Below are positions 32,727-41,919 of a stretch of 64,000 nt of DNA, in pieces. How positions within the stretch are numbered: the first letter of the stretch is position 1; the number at the start of each line of letters is the position of its first letter. The stretch spans positions 1 to 64,000 of the forward strand of contig JAEWAQ010000012.1 in the NCBI GenBank assembly GCA_023391635.1. Direction: 5' to 3'. A program made the position numbers and the translations under genes. The stretch comes from Bacillota bacterium. Lineage in GTDB: Bacteria; Bacillota; Bacilli; Paenibacillales; Paenibacillaceae. Below the pieces are notes generated by a model. The model saw only the letters and a list, made by a program, of their open reading frames with translations, was not told where the DNA came from and searched no databases.

Positions 32727-33506
32727 CTACATCCGATATTTCTCCCGGTAGCGCGACGGGCTTAGCCCCATGTGCTTAGCGAACACCCGGCTCAGGTAGA
32801 ACCCGCTCTCGTACCCGCACGCCGCGGCGATGTCCTCGACGGTTCGGTTCGATTCCGTCAGCAGCACTCCCGCCCGGCGCATTCGCAGTTCGGTGACATA
32901 TTCGCCCGGATTCACGCCGAAGACCGCATGAAACCGCCGCGTTAGCTGAACGGGCGTCATACGGTGACGAGCCGCGATCTCCTTCAACTGCATCGAGTGA
33001 AAGGCGCGTTCCTCCAGGTCGGCCTTGACCGCCCGCATGACCGGGTCGACACTTGCCGCAGCATAGCTGCTATGCTGCGGAGAAGCTGAGGCTTCCTCCA
33101 GCATCATGAGCCACAAATCTTGCAGCATATGGGCGCGAATCATGCCGGACAGCTCGGACCGTCCATGCGCATGGGCGCGCAGCCGGGCACAGTCGTCTGC
33201 GAGCCGCGCTTGCCGGGACAAGCGGACTTTGCCAGCTGGCAGTGACGGCGAAGCAGGAGCTTCGAAGCTTATGAAGTGAAAGTCGACGGGGACGATCGTT
33301 TCCCTGGCGAACGCATGCAGAGGCGGGCAGACGATGATGTCGCCCGGCTCTGCATGTCCTTCCTCCTCCTCCCCGATCCGATAGCGAAATGCCCCTTCCT
33401 CAAGCACGAACATAACCCATTCCTCATAGGTGTCCGAAGCGAGCAGGAACGCTTCCTTGCGCAGCCAATAAACATGGGATACCAACTCCGGCATCGTAAC
33501 TCCCAC
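32727..33506 (-). CDS. AraC-family transcriptional regulator
   Basis: About 259 residues. N-terminal cupin-like domain (FRYRIGEEEEGHAEPGDIIV) and C-terminal double helix-turn-helix (MQLKEIAARHRMTPVQLTRR; RTVEDIAAACGYESGFYLSR). It is divergent from the FAD-dependent oxidoreductase gene with about 150 bases between, so it is the likely regulator of that gene. The GTG at 33506 has GAGGAG 9 bases upstream; an ATG four codons further in is equally possible. The frame is open to 33602. Confidence 0.87.
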   Translation of the reverse strand: MGVTMPELVSHVYWLRKEAFLLASDTYEEWVMFVLEEGAFRYRIGEEEEGHAEPGDIIVCPPLHAFARETIVPVDFHFISFEAPASPSLPAGKVRLSRQARLADDCARLRAHAHGRSELSGMIRAHMLQDLWLMMLEEASASPQHSSYAAASVDPVMRAVKADLEERAFHSMQLKEIAARHRMTPVQLTRRFHAVFGVNPGEYVTELRMRRAGVLLTESNRTVEDIAAACGYESGFYLSRVFAKHMGLSPSRYREKYRM

Positions 33507-33657
33507 CGCTATCCGCTCCTCTCTTCCGCCACAATTTAAATTCCAGCCAATGTTGCGTTTGAAATTATAGACACAAACATTGAAATTACATCCATTCTCC
33601 AACCATCAACCTAAGATTATCATGAAATTAAAGACATGTGGAGGTGTGGAGAGCAAG

Positions 33658-35904
33658 ATGCGGAACGAGACGGTGCAGGTGGATGTGACCGTGATCGGGG
33701 GAGGGCTGGCCGGCGTATGCGCGGCCGTCGCCGCGGCGAGGCTGGGCAGCAAAGTCGCGATCATCCAGAATCGGCCGGTGTTCGGAGGCAATTCCAGCAG
33801 CGAGGTCCGGGTATGGGTATGCGGTGCAACGGCCCATGGCGTCCATAGGTTCGCCAGGGAGACGGGCATCATGGGCGAGATGTTCGTGGAGAATCAATAC
33901 CGCAATCCGGAGGGCAATCCCTACTATTGGGACCTGGTCGTGCTGGAGACGGTGAAGGCGGAGCCGAACATCGCGCTCTACCTGAATACGGATGTACACG
34001 AAGTGGAGGCGGAAGGCCCTGCGGAGGAGCGGCGGATCACGGCTGTGATCGGCTGGATGATGGGCTCGGAGCGGCGGATCCGCTTCGAAAGCCCGCAGTA
34101 TATCGACTGCACAGGCGACGGGCTGGTCGGCTTCCTGGCGGGGGCGAAGTACCGGATCGGGCGGGAAGCCCACTCGGAGTACGGCGAGGCGTGGGCGCCG
34201 GAAGCGGCGGACGACATCACGCTCGGCAGCACGATCCTGTTCTATACGCGCGACGAGGGACGCCCGGTGAAATACGTGCCGCCCAGCTTCGCCAAGGACA
34301 TCACGCAGACTTCCATTCCGATCCGGCGCGTCATTCGCAGCGGCGATTCCGGCTGTCATTATTGGTGGATCGAATGGGGCGGCGAGCTCGATACGGTGCA
34401 CGATAACGAGCGGATCCGGGACGAGCTATGGTCGGCGATCTACGGGATCTGGGACTATATCAAGAACTCCGGGCAGTTCGACGCAGACAACATGACGCTG
34501 GAATGGATCGGGGCGCTGCCCGGCAAGCGGGAATACCGCAGGTTCGTCGGGGACTATGTGCTGAATCAGAACGACATCCTGGCACAGCGGGAGTTCGATG
34601 ACCGGGTCGCGTTCGGCGGCTGGTCGATTGACTTGCATCCGCCGCAGGGGATGTATGCGGAGGAGAGCGGCTCGAAGCATCAATTCATGGACGGCAATTA
34701 CCATATTCCGTTCCGCTCGCTGTACTCGGTCAATGTCGGCAATATGCTGATGGCCGGGCGCAACATCAGCGCCTCGCACGTCGCGTTCGGCACGACCCGC
34801 GTCATGGCCACGTGCGCGGTCATCGGGGAAGCGGCGGGTACGGGAGCGGCGCTGTGTGCGCAGTACGGCGTATCGCCCAGGCAGTTGGCGCGGGAGAGAA
34901 TGGCCGAGCTGCAGCAGACGCTGCTGCGTCAAGACGCGTCGCTGATCGGCATAGCCAACGCGGACTCGGCCGACTTGGCGCGGATCGCCGAGTTAGAGGC
35001 ATCCAGCTATGCGAAGCGGATCGAGATCGAACGTTCCGCCGAGACGCAGGAACTGACGGACGACTTCGGCATCCTGTTCCCTGCAGATCGGCTGCAGGGA
35101 CTGGAACTGCTGGTTGATGCCGCGGAGGCGGTCGAGATGACCGTGGAGCTCTGGTCGACAGGACGAGCGGAGAACTATGTGCCTGCCCGGCGGGAATGCG
35201 GCGCGGCAGCCCGTGTGCAGGCTGGCGAACGCCAGTGGGTCCGGTTCGACCTGGATTGGGAACCGGAGCAGCCGCAAAACGCCTTCGTGATCGTAAAGGC
35301 GAACCCGCACGTTCGGCTGCATCTGTCGCACGAACCGATGACCGGCGTACTCAGCTTCACCCGCGCTTTCACACCGCGCGCCGTTGCGGCGCTGGAGGAA
35401 CACGATGCCAGTCAGCCTGTCGTGGAATGGACGATGCGCAAGCACGTGCGCAAGCCAGCGTGCATGCGGACCGTAGGGGAGACGGGCGTTTATCGCCCGC
35501 AGCACGTCATCGACGGCTATCGCCGGCCTTACGGCATCCCGCACATGTGGGTGTCAGAACGGGCGCCGGACGACGCGGAGCAATGGCTGCAATTGAGCTG
35601 GCAAGCGGGGCAGGTCATGGCGACGGAAGTGCATCTCGTCTTCAACGACGACGTCAATGAAGACTTGATCAATCTCCATCATCATAGGACTTCGTTCGAT
35701 ATCATCCCGGAGTTGGTCAAGGATTACCGCATTGAGGCGCTTATAGACGGCACATGGCAAGTGGTCGGCAAGGCGACTGGCAACCGTAGAAGACGCAGGG
35801 TGCACCGCTTCGAGCAGCCGATCTCGCTGTCGAAGCTGCGGCTCGTGCTGGAGAGCACCAATGGCTGCCCGCGTTATGAGGTAATCGAGGTTCGGGTATA
35901 TTGA
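33658..35904 (+). CDS. FAD-dependent oxidoreductase with C-terminal discoidin-like domain
   Basis: 748 residues. The N-terminal Rossmann motif VIGGGLAGVCAAVAAARLGS and FGGNSSSEVRVWVCGATAHG place it in the FAD_oxidored (PF12831) group found in carbohydrate-utilisation loci of Firmicutes and Bacteroidetes. The last ~160 residues (YRPQHVIDGYRRPYG; KDYRIEALIDGTWQVV; SKLRLVLEST) look like an F5/8-type galactose-binding beta-sandwich. The substrate is unknown. No signal peptide is seen. ATG 33658 follows GGAGGTG and GGAGAG. It is probably controlled by the divergent AraC gene. Confidence 0.85.
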   Translation: MRNETVQVDVTVIGGGLAGVCAAVAAARLGSKVAIIQNRPVFGGNSSSEVRVWVCGATAHGVHRFARETGIMGEMFVENQYRNPEGNPYYWDLVVLETVKAEPNIALYLNTDVHEVEAEGPAEERRITAVIGWMMGSERRIRFESPQYIDCTGDGLVGFLAGAKYRIGREAHSEYGEAWAPEAADDITLGSTILFYTRDEGRPVKYVPPSFAKDITQTSIPIRRVIRSGDSGCHYWWIEWGGELDTVHDNERIRDELWSAIYGIWDYIKNSGQFDADNMTLEWIGALPGKREYRRFVGDYVLNQNDILAQREFDDRVAFGGWSIDLHPPQGMYAEESGSKHQFMDGNYHIPFRSLYSVNVGNMLMAGRNISASHVAFGTTRVMATCAVIGEAAGTGAALCAQYGVSPRQLARERMAELQQTLLRQDASLIGIANADSADLARIAELEASSYAKRIEIERSAETQELTDDFGILFPADRLQGLELLVDAAEAVEMTVELWSTGRAENYVPARRECGAAARVQAGERQWVRFDLDWEPEQPQNAFVIVKANPHVRLHLSHEPMTGVLSFTRAFTPRAVAALEEHDASQPVVEWTMRKHVRKPACMRTVGETGVYRPQHVIDGYRRPYGIPHMWVSERAPDDAEQWLQLSWQAGQVMATEVHLVFNDDVNEDLINLHHHRTSFDIIPELVKDYRIEALIDGTWQVVGKATGNRRRRRVHRFEQPISLSKLRLVLESTNGCPRYEVIEVRVY

Positions 35905-35950
35905 CAAGCCTGCACTTGATCGTCCATAATAAGGGAAAATAACTGGGGAA

Positions 35951-35999
35951 GCACCCCGTGAAGCAGGACGCGATCCGTGTTGCTTTGCGGGGTGTTTTC
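35951..35999 (+). terminator. Intrinsic terminator after the FAD oxidoreductase gene
   Basis: CACCCCG pairs with CGGGGTG across an internally structured loop and is followed by TTTTCG. Confidence 0.6.
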
Positions 36000-36044
36000 G
36001 TAAAATTTCTAACTTGTCATCTTTCAAAGGGGAGGTTGGCAAAA

Positions 36045-36605
36045 ATGAGTGGCGATAATCGGAAGAAAGCGGCAAAAGTCAAGGAAACGCACGGCACTTA
36101 TTTCATCGACGAAAGATACGAAATCATCGGAGGCGTGCGCTACGACTTCATGACCTCGCCGAAATTCGTTCACCAGAACGTACTTGGGCAGCTTCATGTC
36201 GCGTTTCATTCTTCTTGCGCGCAGGATGGGATTATTCTGATCGCCCCGATGGACGTCCATTTCGACAAGGATAACATTTTACAGCCGGACATCCTGTATA
36301 TCCGCAAGGAGAACAAGGGGATCATCAGGGATGGTTACGTGTACGGCGTACCCGATCTGGTCGTGGAAATTCTGTCGGACAGCACGGCGCGCAATGACAA
36401 GACGATCAAGAAAGCAACTTACGAAAACTTCGGCGTTCCGGAATACTGGCTGGTCGAACCCGTCTATCGGCTCGTGGACCAATTCGTGCTTGTCGACGGT
36501 GAATATCGGATTGCCAAGACTTGGACGGAGGAGGACAATCTCGTATCTGTGACAGTGCCCTGCCTGTCGATCGAGCTTTCGACCGTGTTCGAGCAAGCGG
36601 AATAG
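36045..36605 (+). CDS. Uma2-family (DUF820) putative endonuclease-fold protein
   Basis: 186 residues. The fold is restriction-endonuclease-like: YEIIGGVRYDFMTSPKFVHQ, then the metal-site pattern LQPDILYI...VPDLVVEILSDSTARNDK with PD and E-x-L residues, then YENFGVPEYWLV. Uma2 proteins are common in cyanobacteria and Firmicutes and often sit in variable regions; their biological role is not established. AAAGGGGAGG precedes the ATG at 36045. It is a single gene between unrelated transcription units. Confidence 0.8.
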   Translation: MSGDNRKKAAKVKETHGTYFIDERYEIIGGVRYDFMTSPKFVHQNVLGQLHVAFHSSCAQDGIILIAPMDVHFDKDNILQPDILYIRKENKGIIRDGYVYGVPDLVVEILSDSTARNDKTIKKATYENFGVPEYWLVEPVYRLVDQFVLVDGEYRIAKTWTEEDNLVSVTVPCLSIELSTVFEQAE

Positions 36606-36689
36606 CCGGGTGCAAGCTAAAATCACACAAAACCCGGACCGAGAGAGCCGATGCCGCCTCGCTTATCCGGGTTTGCCGTCTTCGCATGC

Positions 36690-37811
36690 TCAGTTTCCGT
36701 TCTCCTCCAGCCACCGCTCGTACCAATCAGCCATTTCCTCCGACGGCTCCTCTCCGTATTCCTCTTCCAACAATTCAACGAACTGGCGATAGTATTGCAT
36801 GACGGCATTGCGGTCCCCGATCTTCGCATACAGCTGGATGAGTAACCAGTAATTGTTCTCGCTGTGCGGGTAGACCTTCTGGATGCGCAAATGAACGGCT
36901 GCCGACTCGAGCAGACGGTTGCTCTCCTGCAGGTACAGACCGACGCTTAGCGCATGCTGGTACCATAGCGCACGAAGGCGCTCCCGCTCTATATCCGCCC
37001 ATGGGTAATCGTGATCCGCGAGGAAGTCGCCTCTGTACATCTCCATCAGCTGCAAGTGTCGCGATAACGAATGCGTGTCCAGCGCAGGCGCGGTATTCAA
37101 GCCGTCTTCCCATTCCTCCGCTTCCAATACGGCATTGCCCAAATAGATGGAATAGCCGTTGCCGGAGCTTTTGATCTGGAACTGCAGGCCGGCTGATTCG
37201 AATGATTTGCGCAGCTGATAGATCGTCGTATAGAGCAGGGAATAAGCCCGCTTCATCTCGATGTGTGGCCACAATACTTCGATCAACACGTCCTTACGCA
37301 CCTGCTGATGCCGGCGATACACCAAATAGGCGAACAATTCCTGGGCTTTCGTCGTGCGCCAGTGGAACGTCTCGGCGTGTCCGTATTCGATCGACGCTTG
37401 CTGGAAGCTGCGGATCAGGGGAGGCATGCTCGATGCTTCTTTGCGTACGGGCTTCCTCTGCTGCACGATCCGTTCCAGGGTGCGGGCCAGACGCTCCGGA
37501 TTGAGCGGCTTCAGCAGATAGTCCAAGGCGTTGAGATCGAACGCTTTGACCGCGTATTCTTCATAAGCGGTGACAAAGACGACGTCAATGGAAGGATCGA
37601 ACGAGAGGATCTGCTCGGCCGCTTCCAATCCGTTCAAGTCGGGCATGTCGATATCGATGAAAACGACGCTGGGGCGGGTCGCATGCAGCTCTGCGATCGC
37701 CTCGATCGGGTCGTAATAGGCGGCCGCGATGTCCACGCCTCCGATTTTGCGGATCTGCCGCTCCAGGTCGCGCAGCGCTAACGGTTCGTCGTCAATTAAG
37801 ATGGCTCTCAT
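36690..37811 (-). CDS. Response regulator with BTAD (SARP-like) output domain
   Basis: 373 residues. The N-terminal receiver is canonical: ILIDDEPLALRDLE, phospho-acceptor Asp in VVFIDIDMPDLNG, Thr/Ala in VFVTAYEEYA and Lys in YLLKPLNPERL. A winged-helix region with AQELFAYLVYRRHQQVRKDV (about 155-220) and a bacterial transcriptional activation domain built of TPR-like helices (about 225-370) follow. The kinase gene at 37792 overlaps its start by 20 bases, so the two form a phosphorelay pair. The target genes are unknown. Confidence 0.87.
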   Translation of the reverse strand: MRAILIDDEPLALRDLERQIRKIGGVDIAAAYYDPIEAIAELHATRPSVVFIDIDMPDLNGLEAAEQILSFDPSIDVVFVTAYEEYAVKAFDLNALDYLLKPLNPERLARTLERIVQQRKPVRKEASSMPPLIRSFQQASIEYGHAETFHWRTTKAQELFAYLVYRRHQQVRKDVLIEVLWPHIEMKRAYSLLYTTIYQLRKSFESAGLQFQIKSSGNGYSIYLGNAVLEAEEWEDGLNTAPALDTHSLSRHLQLMEMYRGDFLADHDYPWADIERERLRALWYQHALSVGLYLQESNRLLESAAVHLRIQKVYPHSENNYWLLIQLYAKIGDRNAVMQYYRQFVELLEEEYGEEPSEEMADWYERWLEENGN

Positions 37812-38901
37812 AGGAAGGTCCTCCTGCCAGCGGAATGATGAATGAGATGCGGGTCCCGGATGCCGGGTCGCTGACGATGTTCAGTCCGGTGCCGTAGATC
37901 ATTTTGAGACGTCGGTCGATATTGGTCAAGCCGCCGCCGCGGCTGTTGCTGCCGCGCTTGTGCCAGGCGTTCGCAGCCCGGGCGATGCCGATGCCGTCAT
38001 CCTGCACGCGGACCTGGCAGGCGTCTCCCTCGTTCAGAGCGGATACGGTCAAGCACCCCCCGCGCTTGCGGGTCATGAGGCCATGCCGAACGGCATTTTC
38101 TACCAAGGATTGTATCGATAGCGGAGGAATGAGCACATTACCTACATCATCGTCGATGTCGATCGTCGTACGCAATCGGTCGTTAAACCTGATTTTCTCG
38201 ATTTCCAAGTAAGATTGGACCAATTGCATCTCTTGGCGAAGCGGAACGAGCGGTTCCAGGTTGTCAAGCCGGAGTGTCTCGCGCAAATAGGCGCCGAAGC
38301 GGTCGAGCAGCAGCCGCATCACGGTATGGTTCTCCTCACTGAGCGCCGCGATAGAGCTAAGCGTATTATATAGAAAATGCGGCTTGATCTGCGCTTGCAG
38401 GAATGCGAGCTCCGTGCGGATGAATTCGATTGCGGAGGATTTGATCATGAGCAGATGGCGGACGAGCAGTTGCAATTCATCCGCATCGACGGGAGCGGGA
38501 AGAGAATCGTTGGCGCCAGCCGACAGCGCGGCGACGGCGTCTTGCGGGCGCGTCCGGGAAGTCATCATCAGAACGGGCAGCTTGAACAGCGGATGCTCCT
38601 CGCGAATGCGGCGGCAAAGCTCGAAGCCGGGCCAGTCGGGCAGCGCGGCGTCGATGATCAGCAAGTCGAACTTGTCGAGTGAGCTTTGGATACTTTCGAA
38701 TTCGCGGGCAGAAGAGACGGATTCGGGGACAAAACGGTCCAGCATCAGCCAATGGCAGATCGAATCGCATACGGCACGATCGCCCGCAAGCACCAGAATG
38801 CGCGCGCCGGACAGCTCAGGCGCAGGATGGGCAGCGTTTGAGCGGAATATTTCCCCGAGGTCGCAGTTGTCATTATCGATGGCCGGATGGGCTTCGCGCA
38901 T
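37792..38901 (-). CDS. Soluble LytS-type histidine kinase with degenerate receiver domain
   Basis: 369 residues with no membrane helix. About residues 33-150 resemble a receiver domain: the Asp in LLIIDAALPDWPG is kept, but the acidic pair is weak (VLAGDR) and the conserved Lys is replaced (SLPAPVDADE). The His_kinase dimerisation motif follows in LQAQIKPHFLYNTLSSIAAL, then the ATPase domain with LVENAVRHGL and DDGIGIA and a G2 box GGGLTNIDRRL. No sensory domain is present. It resembles the C-terminal part of the large hybrid kinases of Paenibacillus, so it may be a derived or split form. Confidence 0.82.
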   Translation of the reverse strand: MREAHPAIDNDNCDLGEIFRSNAAHPAPELSGARILVLAGDRAVCDSICHWLMLDRFVPESVSSAREFESIQSSLDKFDLLIIDAALPDWPGFELCRRIREEHPLFKLPVLMMTSRTRPQDAVAALSAGANDSLPAPVDADELQLLVRHLLMIKSSAIEFIRTELAFLQAQIKPHFLYNTLSSIAALSEENHTVMRLLLDRFGAYLRETLRLDNLEPLVPLRQEMQLVQSYLEIEKIRFNDRLRTTIDIDDDVGNVLIPPLSIQSLVENAVRHGLMTRKRGGCLTVSALNEGDACQVRVQDDGIGIARAANAWHKRGSNSRGGGLTNIDRRLKMIYGTGLNIVSDPASGTRISFIIPLAGGPSYESHLN

Positions 38902-39101
38902 GGTGTCCTCCTGTACAGGCTATGTTCTGTTCATTATAGGCCATGTGTCTATACAATTTTTGAACAAATTCAAGTTGAGGTTTCAAGGATGCTCGGAAAC
39001 GATTCGTAGCATGAAGCAACTTCGTTGTTGGCCGGTTCGTATAGCTTGAGGGTCTGCAAGAAAGCAAGTCCAAGCAGATCGAACCGAGAGGGAAAGCGAG
39101 G

Positions 39102-40193
39102 ATGGCTTTTATGAACAAATTCAACTTCACATATAAGTTAGGCAAACGAAAAATCGTGCTGGCCGGTCTGCTGACGTTCGTCATGCTGGCGACGGCGATC
39201 GGTTACGCGAATCGTGGGGCTCTGGCATCGTGGGGGTTCGATCGACTGCTGTCCAAAGACGTGGAAGAGCGGCTCGCCGACTCGTATGAGCCGCTTCCGA
39301 ATCATCCTGCCCCGTTGCAGACGCCGCCGGGGGAAACGGAGGATGCCCAAGATCGACCGTTCAGCGTGCTGCTCATGGGCGTGGATGCCCGGGGCAACGA
39401 GAGAGGGCGTTCCGACACGTTGATCTATACGGTCGTACGTCCGAAGGACGGTCGCGTGCTGATGATATCGATTCCCCGGGACACCTATGCCGAGATCGCG
39501 GGAAAAGGGTCGATGGACAAAATCACGCATGCGTACGCGTTCGGCGGCCCCGAGATGGCGGTGGCCTCGACAGAGAAGCTGCTGGATGCGACGGTCGACC
39601 ATTATGCCTCGATCAACTTCCAAGGGTTCGTGAAAGTAGTGGATGAGCTTGGCGGCATCCCGTTGCCGATTACGAAGGATATCGTCAACAAGCAAGCCGA
39701 TCACGAGAAATTCACGGTCAAAGCGAACCAGCCGAGCTATGACGGCCTGGACGCGCTGAACTTCGTCCGCTACCGGGAGGATGCCGGCGGCGACATGTCG
39801 CGCGCGGAGCGCAATCGGCAATTCCTGGACGCCTTGATCCGCAAAGCGGCATCGTTGCAGCAATGGAGCAAGATCCCGGAATTGCTGGACATCATCGGCG
39901 ATCATTTTCGCACCGACATCCTCCCTGCCGACATGACGGACCTGGTGAAACGTTTTTTGCAAATCGATCATGCAATAACGAGCTACACGCTGAAGGGCGA
40001 AGGCAAACGGATGGGGCCGGACAATCTGTGGTATTACGAGGCGGATGAAGCGGATCTTGCCGACGTGAAGGCGGCGATTGCGCAATGGCTGGATCCGGAC
40101 ACGGCTTCCGATCTGTTGAGGGCGCCGGGGGCGGTCGGCGAGCAGGATAAAGAGAATGAGAAGGAAAATTCTGCTGCCAGAGTGTACAATTGA
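39102..40193 (+). CDS. LytR-CpsA-Psr (LCP) family cell-wall polymer ligase
   Basis: 363 residues. An N-terminal membrane anchor (IVLAGLLTFVMLATAIGYA) precedes the extracytoplasmic LCP domain: VDARGNERGRSDTLI, ISIPRDTY with the catalytic arginine, and YRDDAGGD-like RYREDAGGDMSRAERNRQ. LCP enzymes transfer teichoic-acid-type or other glycopolymers from lipid carriers to peptidoglycan. A polar C-terminal tail of about 30 residues is disordered. It appears monocistronic, with the CBS gene downstream under its own promoter. Confidence 0.92.
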   Translation: MAFMNKFNFTYKLGKRKIVLAGLLTFVMLATAIGYANRGALASWGFDRLLSKDVEERLADSYEPLPNHPAPLQTPPGETEDAQDRPFSVLLMGVDARGNERGRSDTLIYTVVRPKDGRVLMISIPRDTYAEIAGKGSMDKITHAYAFGGPEMAVASTEKLLDATVDHYASINFQGFVKVVDELGGIPLPITKDIVNKQADHEKFTVKANQPSYDGLDALNFVRYREDAGGDMSRAERNRQFLDALIRKAASLQQWSKIPELLDIIGDHFRTDILPADMTDLVKRFLQIDHAITSYTLKGEGKRMGPDNLWYYEADEADLADVKAAIAQWLDPDTASDLLRAPGAVGEQDKENEKENSAARVYN

Positions 40194-40197
40194 TCGA

Positions 40198-40227
40198 TTG
40201 GGAAGGCAGTGCTTCTCGTGCTATAAT
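40198..40227 (+). promoter_or_regulatory. Promoter of the CBS-domain gene
   Basis: TTGGGA (40198-40203), 18-base spacer, perfect TATAAT (40222-40227), about 50 bases before the start codon. Confidence 0.6.
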
Positions 40228-40275
40228 AGAGGAGGCTGCGACTAGGTTTCCGCCATCGTCAGAAGGAGAGATCGA

Positions 40276-40719
40276 ATGAACATCGCATTCTTCTTATTGC
40301 CCAAGCAGGAAGTCGTCAGTGTCCATGAGAACGCCACTTTGCGGCAGACTTTGGAACGAATGGAACATCACCGCTATACAGCAGTGCCCGTCATCGGCGA
40401 TTCCGGCGAATACCGGGGAACGGTGACGGAAGGAGATCTTCTGTGGTTCCTCAAGAATCGTCCGGACTTATCGTTCGACCAATTGCACCGCGTCTCGCTG
40501 TCGGAAGTGCCGATGCGGCTGAACAACCGCGCCGTGCGCATCGACGCCGAGATGATCGACCTGATTACGCTGGCCAAGACACAAAATTTCGTGCCCGTCG
40601 TGGATGATATGAACCATTTTATCGGCATCGTACGCCGCAGCGACATTATCGACTATTGCGCGCGGTTGCTCGCGCCGGCGGACGGCAGGCAGGAGTCTCG
40701 CATGATGCGGGAGGCCTGA
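40276..40719 (+). CDS. CBS-domain pair protein
   Basis: 147 residues composed almost entirely of two CBS motifs (VVSVHENATLRQTLERMEHH...YTAVPVIGDSGEYRGTVTEG and DAEMIDLITLAKTQNFVPVV...FIGIVRRSDII). Such stand-alone Bateman modules bind adenine nucleotides, including AMP, ATP or c-di-AMP, and act as regulators. The c-di-AMP phosphodiesterase gene gdpP lies 1.2 kb downstream, but a link is only a guess. GAAGGAGAG precedes the ATG. Confidence 0.85.
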   Translation: MNIAFFLLPKQEVVSVHENATLRQTLERMEHHRYTAVPVIGDSGEYRGTVTEGDLLWFLKNRPDLSFDQLHRVSLSEVPMRLNNRAVRIDAEMIDLITLAKTQNFVPVVDDMNHFIGIVRRSDIIDYCARLLAPADGRQESRMMREA

Positions 40720-40741
40720 TCGGCCGATCAGCCATCCAGGA

Positions 40742-40776
40742 AGAACGCTCGTCCACTGCGGCGGGCGTTCTTTTTT
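40742..40776 (+). terminator. Intrinsic terminator after the CBS gene
   Basis: AGAACGCTCG pairs with CGGGCGTTCT (one wobble) and is followed by a run of T's. Confidence 0.85.
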
Positions 40777-40784
40777 GCTTGAAA

Positions 40785-40882
40785 TATCAGACCTTATAAG
40801 TTTCACCTGTTATCGTTAAGCTGATATTTCTCGAATAAACGGCACCGATCCTTAGGGACGGCGAAGCCGTTTATTCTTGGTG
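40785..40882 (+). repeat. Dispersed palindromic repeat, copy B (upstream of yybS)
   Basis: GAATAAACGGC and GCCGTTTATTC form an 11-base perfect stem around GGGACGGCGAA. TATAAG and TTATCGTTAAGCTGATATT upstream match copies A and C. Confidence 0.75.
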
Positions 40883-40899
40883 TAAGCCGTTTCGGCTTG

Positions 40900-40908
40900 T
40901 GATATAAT
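40900..40908 (+). promoter_or_regulatory. Extended -10 promoter of yybS-gdpP-rplI-dnaB
   Basis: TGATATAAT, a perfect extended -10, lies just after repeat copy B and about 85 bases before the yybS start. No good -35 is present. Confidence 0.55.
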
Positions 40909-40991
40909 GAGGTTTGCAACTTTTACGGGAGTCCCGCGGCCCTATCGGATGTCCGGGAAACCAGATCATGGATCCGCAAGAGGTGACACGA

Positions 40992-41897
40992 TTGGATAAC
41001 CGCTGGAGGCCGCTCGTCTGGAGTCTCGTCTCGCTCGTGCTTCTGATGTCGATGCTGACGCCGCTCAAGGCAGTGACGATATTCGCGTTGATGGCTCCGC
41101 TGGCCATTCTCTTCACGATGCTGCGGCCGCTGGCATTCGCCGGCTATATCGTCGCGATCGGCGCGGCGGCTTACGTGCTGAGCGGGGCTTACGGGCTGAT
41201 GGCGCTCATCATGCTTTTATTTTTCCTCATCCCTTCGGTCGTGATGGGATATATGTATAAGAAGCGCAAGAAAGCCTGGCAGGTGCTGCTCGGGGGATTC
41301 ATCGTTCTGCTCGCGCAGCTGCTGCTCGAGCTCGTGGTATTCTCGCTGCAACTCGGCCTCGACTTGTCGAAGGAATTGGCCGAGATGTTCCGGGTATCGC
41401 TCGAGCAGTTCGAGTCTTCGGGCATGTTCGAAGCGGGATGGGCCGCCGAGACGGCGTCCGCGCTCGGCGACGCCATCGTCACGATGCTGCCGATGCTGCT
41501 CCTGCTCGGCGCCTTCTTGTTCGCGATCATCACGCACGGGCTTGCGCGCTGGGGGCTTCGCCGCAGCGGCATCGAGGTGCCCGGGTTGGCTCAGGCGAAG
41601 ACATGGCGGCTTCCCCGCAGCCTTGTCTGGTATTATTTGATCGCCTATGTGATTTCTTTTGCAGTGCCGGAGGGCGGCGATGGCTTCTGGACGGTGATCA
41701 TTGCCAATCTCGTGCCGGTGCTGCGCTTCGCGTTCGTCGTCCAGGCGATCGGCTTCTTCTTCTTCCTGGCGGATGCCAAGCGTTGGCATAAGGCCGTGCC
41801 CGTCCTGCTGGCGGTGCCGGTCGTGCTGTTTCCGCCGTTCTATCTGATCGGATTGCTGGATGTGGCTTTCCCGCTGCGTCGTTATTTTGCGAAATAA
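40992..41897 (+). CDS. yybS: YybS family (DUF2232) integral membrane protein
   Basis: About 301 residues with roughly eight hydrophobic segments (for example PLAILFTMLRPLAFAGYIVA and LMALIMLLFFLIPSVVMGYM). DUF2232/YybS always precedes gdpP, rplI and dnaB in Bacilli; its function is unknown. The TTG at 40992 has AGAGGTGA 5 bases upstream; in-frame ATG 40968 is an alternative. It is the first gene of the resumed conserved cluster, followed 22 bases later by gdpP. Confidence 0.88.
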   Translation: MDNRWRPLVWSLVSLVLLMSMLTPLKAVTIFALMAPLAILFTMLRPLAFAGYIVAIGAAAYVLSGAYGLMALIMLLFFLIPSVVMGYMYKKRKKAWQVLLGGFIVLLAQLLLELVVFSLQLGLDLSKELAEMFRVSLEQFESSGMFEAGWAAETASALGDAIVTMLPMLLLLGAFLFAIITHGLARWGLRRSGIEVPGLAQAKTWRLPRSLVWYYLIAYVISFAVPEGGDGFWTVIIANLVPVLRFAFVVQAIGFFFFLADAKRWHKAVPVLLAVPVVLFPPFYLIGLLDVAFPLRRYFAK

Positions 41898-41919
41898 GGA
41901 ACGGGAGCGGATGTGAGAG

